A DNA stretch of 6,064 nucleotides, taken from Comamonadaceae bacterium. Lineage in GTDB: Bacteria > Pseudomonadota > Gammaproteobacteria > Burkholderiales > Burkholderiaceae_C. The stretch's first letter is position 1. Every line of letters starts with the position of its first letter. The stretch is taken from assembly GCA_947483455.1 (NCBI GenBank), contig CANKNK010000112.1, positions 1 to 6,064 on the forward strand, in the 5' to 3' direction. This document shows positions 5,134-6,064 of the stretch, one piece after another. The position numbers and the translations under genes were made by a program. The notes under the pieces are model-generated. The model had not been told where the DNA came from and searched no databases. It worked only from the letters and a program-made list of their open reading frames with translations.

Positions 5134-6064
5134 ATGAGCACCTTGTCAGTCTTCAATCCTGCCAATGGCCAACTGGTCAACACCCTCCCCGCTGACAACA
5201 CCGCCAGCGTAGCCACCAAAGCCGCAGCCGCTCGCAGCGCCCAAGCCGCCTGGGCTGCCACGCCGCTGGCCACGCGCAAAAGCTGCGTAGAAAAATTCCG
5301 CGTCAGCGTGGTGCAAGACATGGACGCGCTGGCCCTGACCATGACGCGCGAAACGGGCAAACCGGTGCAGTTATCGCGCAATGAACTCAATGGCCTGCTC
5401 GGGCGTATTGATTTTTTCCTGGCGCAGGTCGATGGCTGCCTGGCAACCGAAACCGTCATGGCCGAAGGCGGAATGACCGAAAAAATCGAGCATATTCCCT
5501 TAGGCATCGTGGCCAATATTTCGGCCTGGAACTACCCCTGGTTTGTCGGCTGCAATGTGATTCTTCCCGCGCTCTTGGCAGGTAACGCGGTGCTCTACAA
5601 GCCCAGCGAATACGCTAGCAACACCGGGCTGGCAATTGCTCGGCTCTTGCACCAAGCCGGTGTGCCGCAGGACGTGATGGTGTGTTTGGTGGGTGGCGGC
5701 GAGGTCGGTCAGGCCTTGTTGCAACAACAGATTGACGGCGTGTTTTTTACCGGCTCGGTCGCCACGGGAGCCCGCATCGCGCAGGCAGTGGGGGGCCGCT
5801 TTATCAAGCTGCAGCTCGAACTCGGTGGCAAAGACCCCACCTATGTGTGCGATGACGCCAACCCGGAAAACGCCGCCGAATCGCTGGCCGATGGCGCGAT
5901 GTACAACACCGGACAAAGCTGCTGCTCGGTCGAGCGCATTTATGTGCACGAAAAAATTTATGACGCCTTTGTGGCCCGCTTTGTGGCCACTGTCAAAGGC
6001 ATGAAGCACGGCGATACCGAAAGCGCGGACACCTATATCGGCGCCATCACCCGCGCGCCGCAGC
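5134..6064 (+). CDS. NAD(P)-dependent aldehyde dehydrogenase (3' end outside window)
   Basis: 310 codons are visible of a family normally about 460-500 residues; the frame is open at the right edge. It oxidises an aldehyde to a carboxylate. Signatures in order: ISAWNYPW (129-136) with oxyanion Asn133; YKPSE with cofactor-binding Lys156; FFTGSVATG (204-212) with the nucleotide-binding glycines; LELGGKDP with general-base Glu229; and GQSCCSVERIYV, where Cys263 fits the GQxC nucleophile position and is followed by a second Cys. The start lies 21 nt after the hydrolase stop, with a weak AAGCGAG (5121-5127) before it, so the two genes are probably cotranscribed. It is placed to finish the alcohol to aldehyde to acid sequence begun by the iron-type dehydrogenase, in the role of PuuC. 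Oxidation of phosphonoacetaldehyde (PhnY-like) is an alternative given the PhnW homologue. The subfamily cannot be decided by eye. Confidence 0.92.
   Translation, partial: MSTLSVFNPANGQLVNTLPADNTASVATKAAAARSAQAAWAATPLATRKSCVEKFRVSVVQDMDALALTMTRETGKPVQLSRNELNGLLGRIDFFLAQVDGCLATETVMAEGGMTEKIEHIPLGIVANISAWNYPWFVGCNVILPALLAGNAVLYKPSEYASNTGLAIARLLHQAGVPQDVMVCLVGGGEVGQALLQQQIDGVFFTGSVATGARIAQAVGGRFIKLQLELGGKDPTYVCDDANPENAAESLADGAMYNTGQSCCSVERIYVHEKIYDAFVARFVATVKGMKHGDTESADTYIGAITRAPQ

Noticed and set aside
1..6064. CRISPR arrays, tRNA or rRNA genes, insertion sequences, attachment sites
   Set aside because: No regularly spaced repeats, cloverleaf-like sequence, transposase motif or terminal inverted repeats were seen on either strand.

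Overview
The window is GC-rich, densely coding DNA. Codon choice, the run of catabolic genes and the divergent GntR arrangement look like a betaproteobacterium, most likely Burkholderiales/Comamonadaceae. That is an impression from sequence style, since there is no rRNA or other marker to fix taxonomy.

Layout: a GntR-type transcriptional regulator is cut off by the left edge and reads leftwards (1-117, minus). A 278-nt divergent region (118-395) follows, with two overlapping AT-rich palindromes (144-163) that look like its operator, and a hairpin-forming repeat (about 239-274). Five genes then run rightwards: a PhnW-type aminotransferase (396-1526), a glutamine-synthetase-family ligase of the gamma-glutamylamide synthetase kind (1545-2918), a group III iron-type alcohol dehydrogenase (3079-4212), a gamma-glutamyl-GABA hydrolase-like class I amidotransferase (4339-5112), and an aldehyde dehydrogenase cut by the right edge (5134-6064). 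The first two genes and the last two are tightly spaced (18 and 21 nt). The two inner gaps (160 and 126 nt) hold no convincing gene.

How the genes may work together: ligase, alcohol dehydrogenase, aldehyde dehydrogenase and gamma-glutamyl hydrolase are the parts of a gamma-glutamylated amine pathway like the Puu putrescine route, with an alcohol dehydrogenase replacing the PuuB oxidase and a class V (PhnW-type) aminotransferase replacing the class III PuuE. This suggests an amino alcohol as substrate. The amine would be masked with glutamate, the alcohol oxidised to aldehyde and then acid, glutamate released, and the resulting amino acid possibly transaminated. Ethanolamine or a short homologue is a plausible substrate, but this is inference. 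The competing reading takes PhnW literally: 2-aminoethylphosphonate gives phosphonoacetaldehyde, which the alcohol or aldehyde dehydrogenase then reduces or oxidises. That leaves the ligase and hydrolase unexplained, and no PhnX or PhnA is visible. The combination of a PhnW-type enzyme with a gamma-glutamylation cassette is the most interesting aspect of the window.
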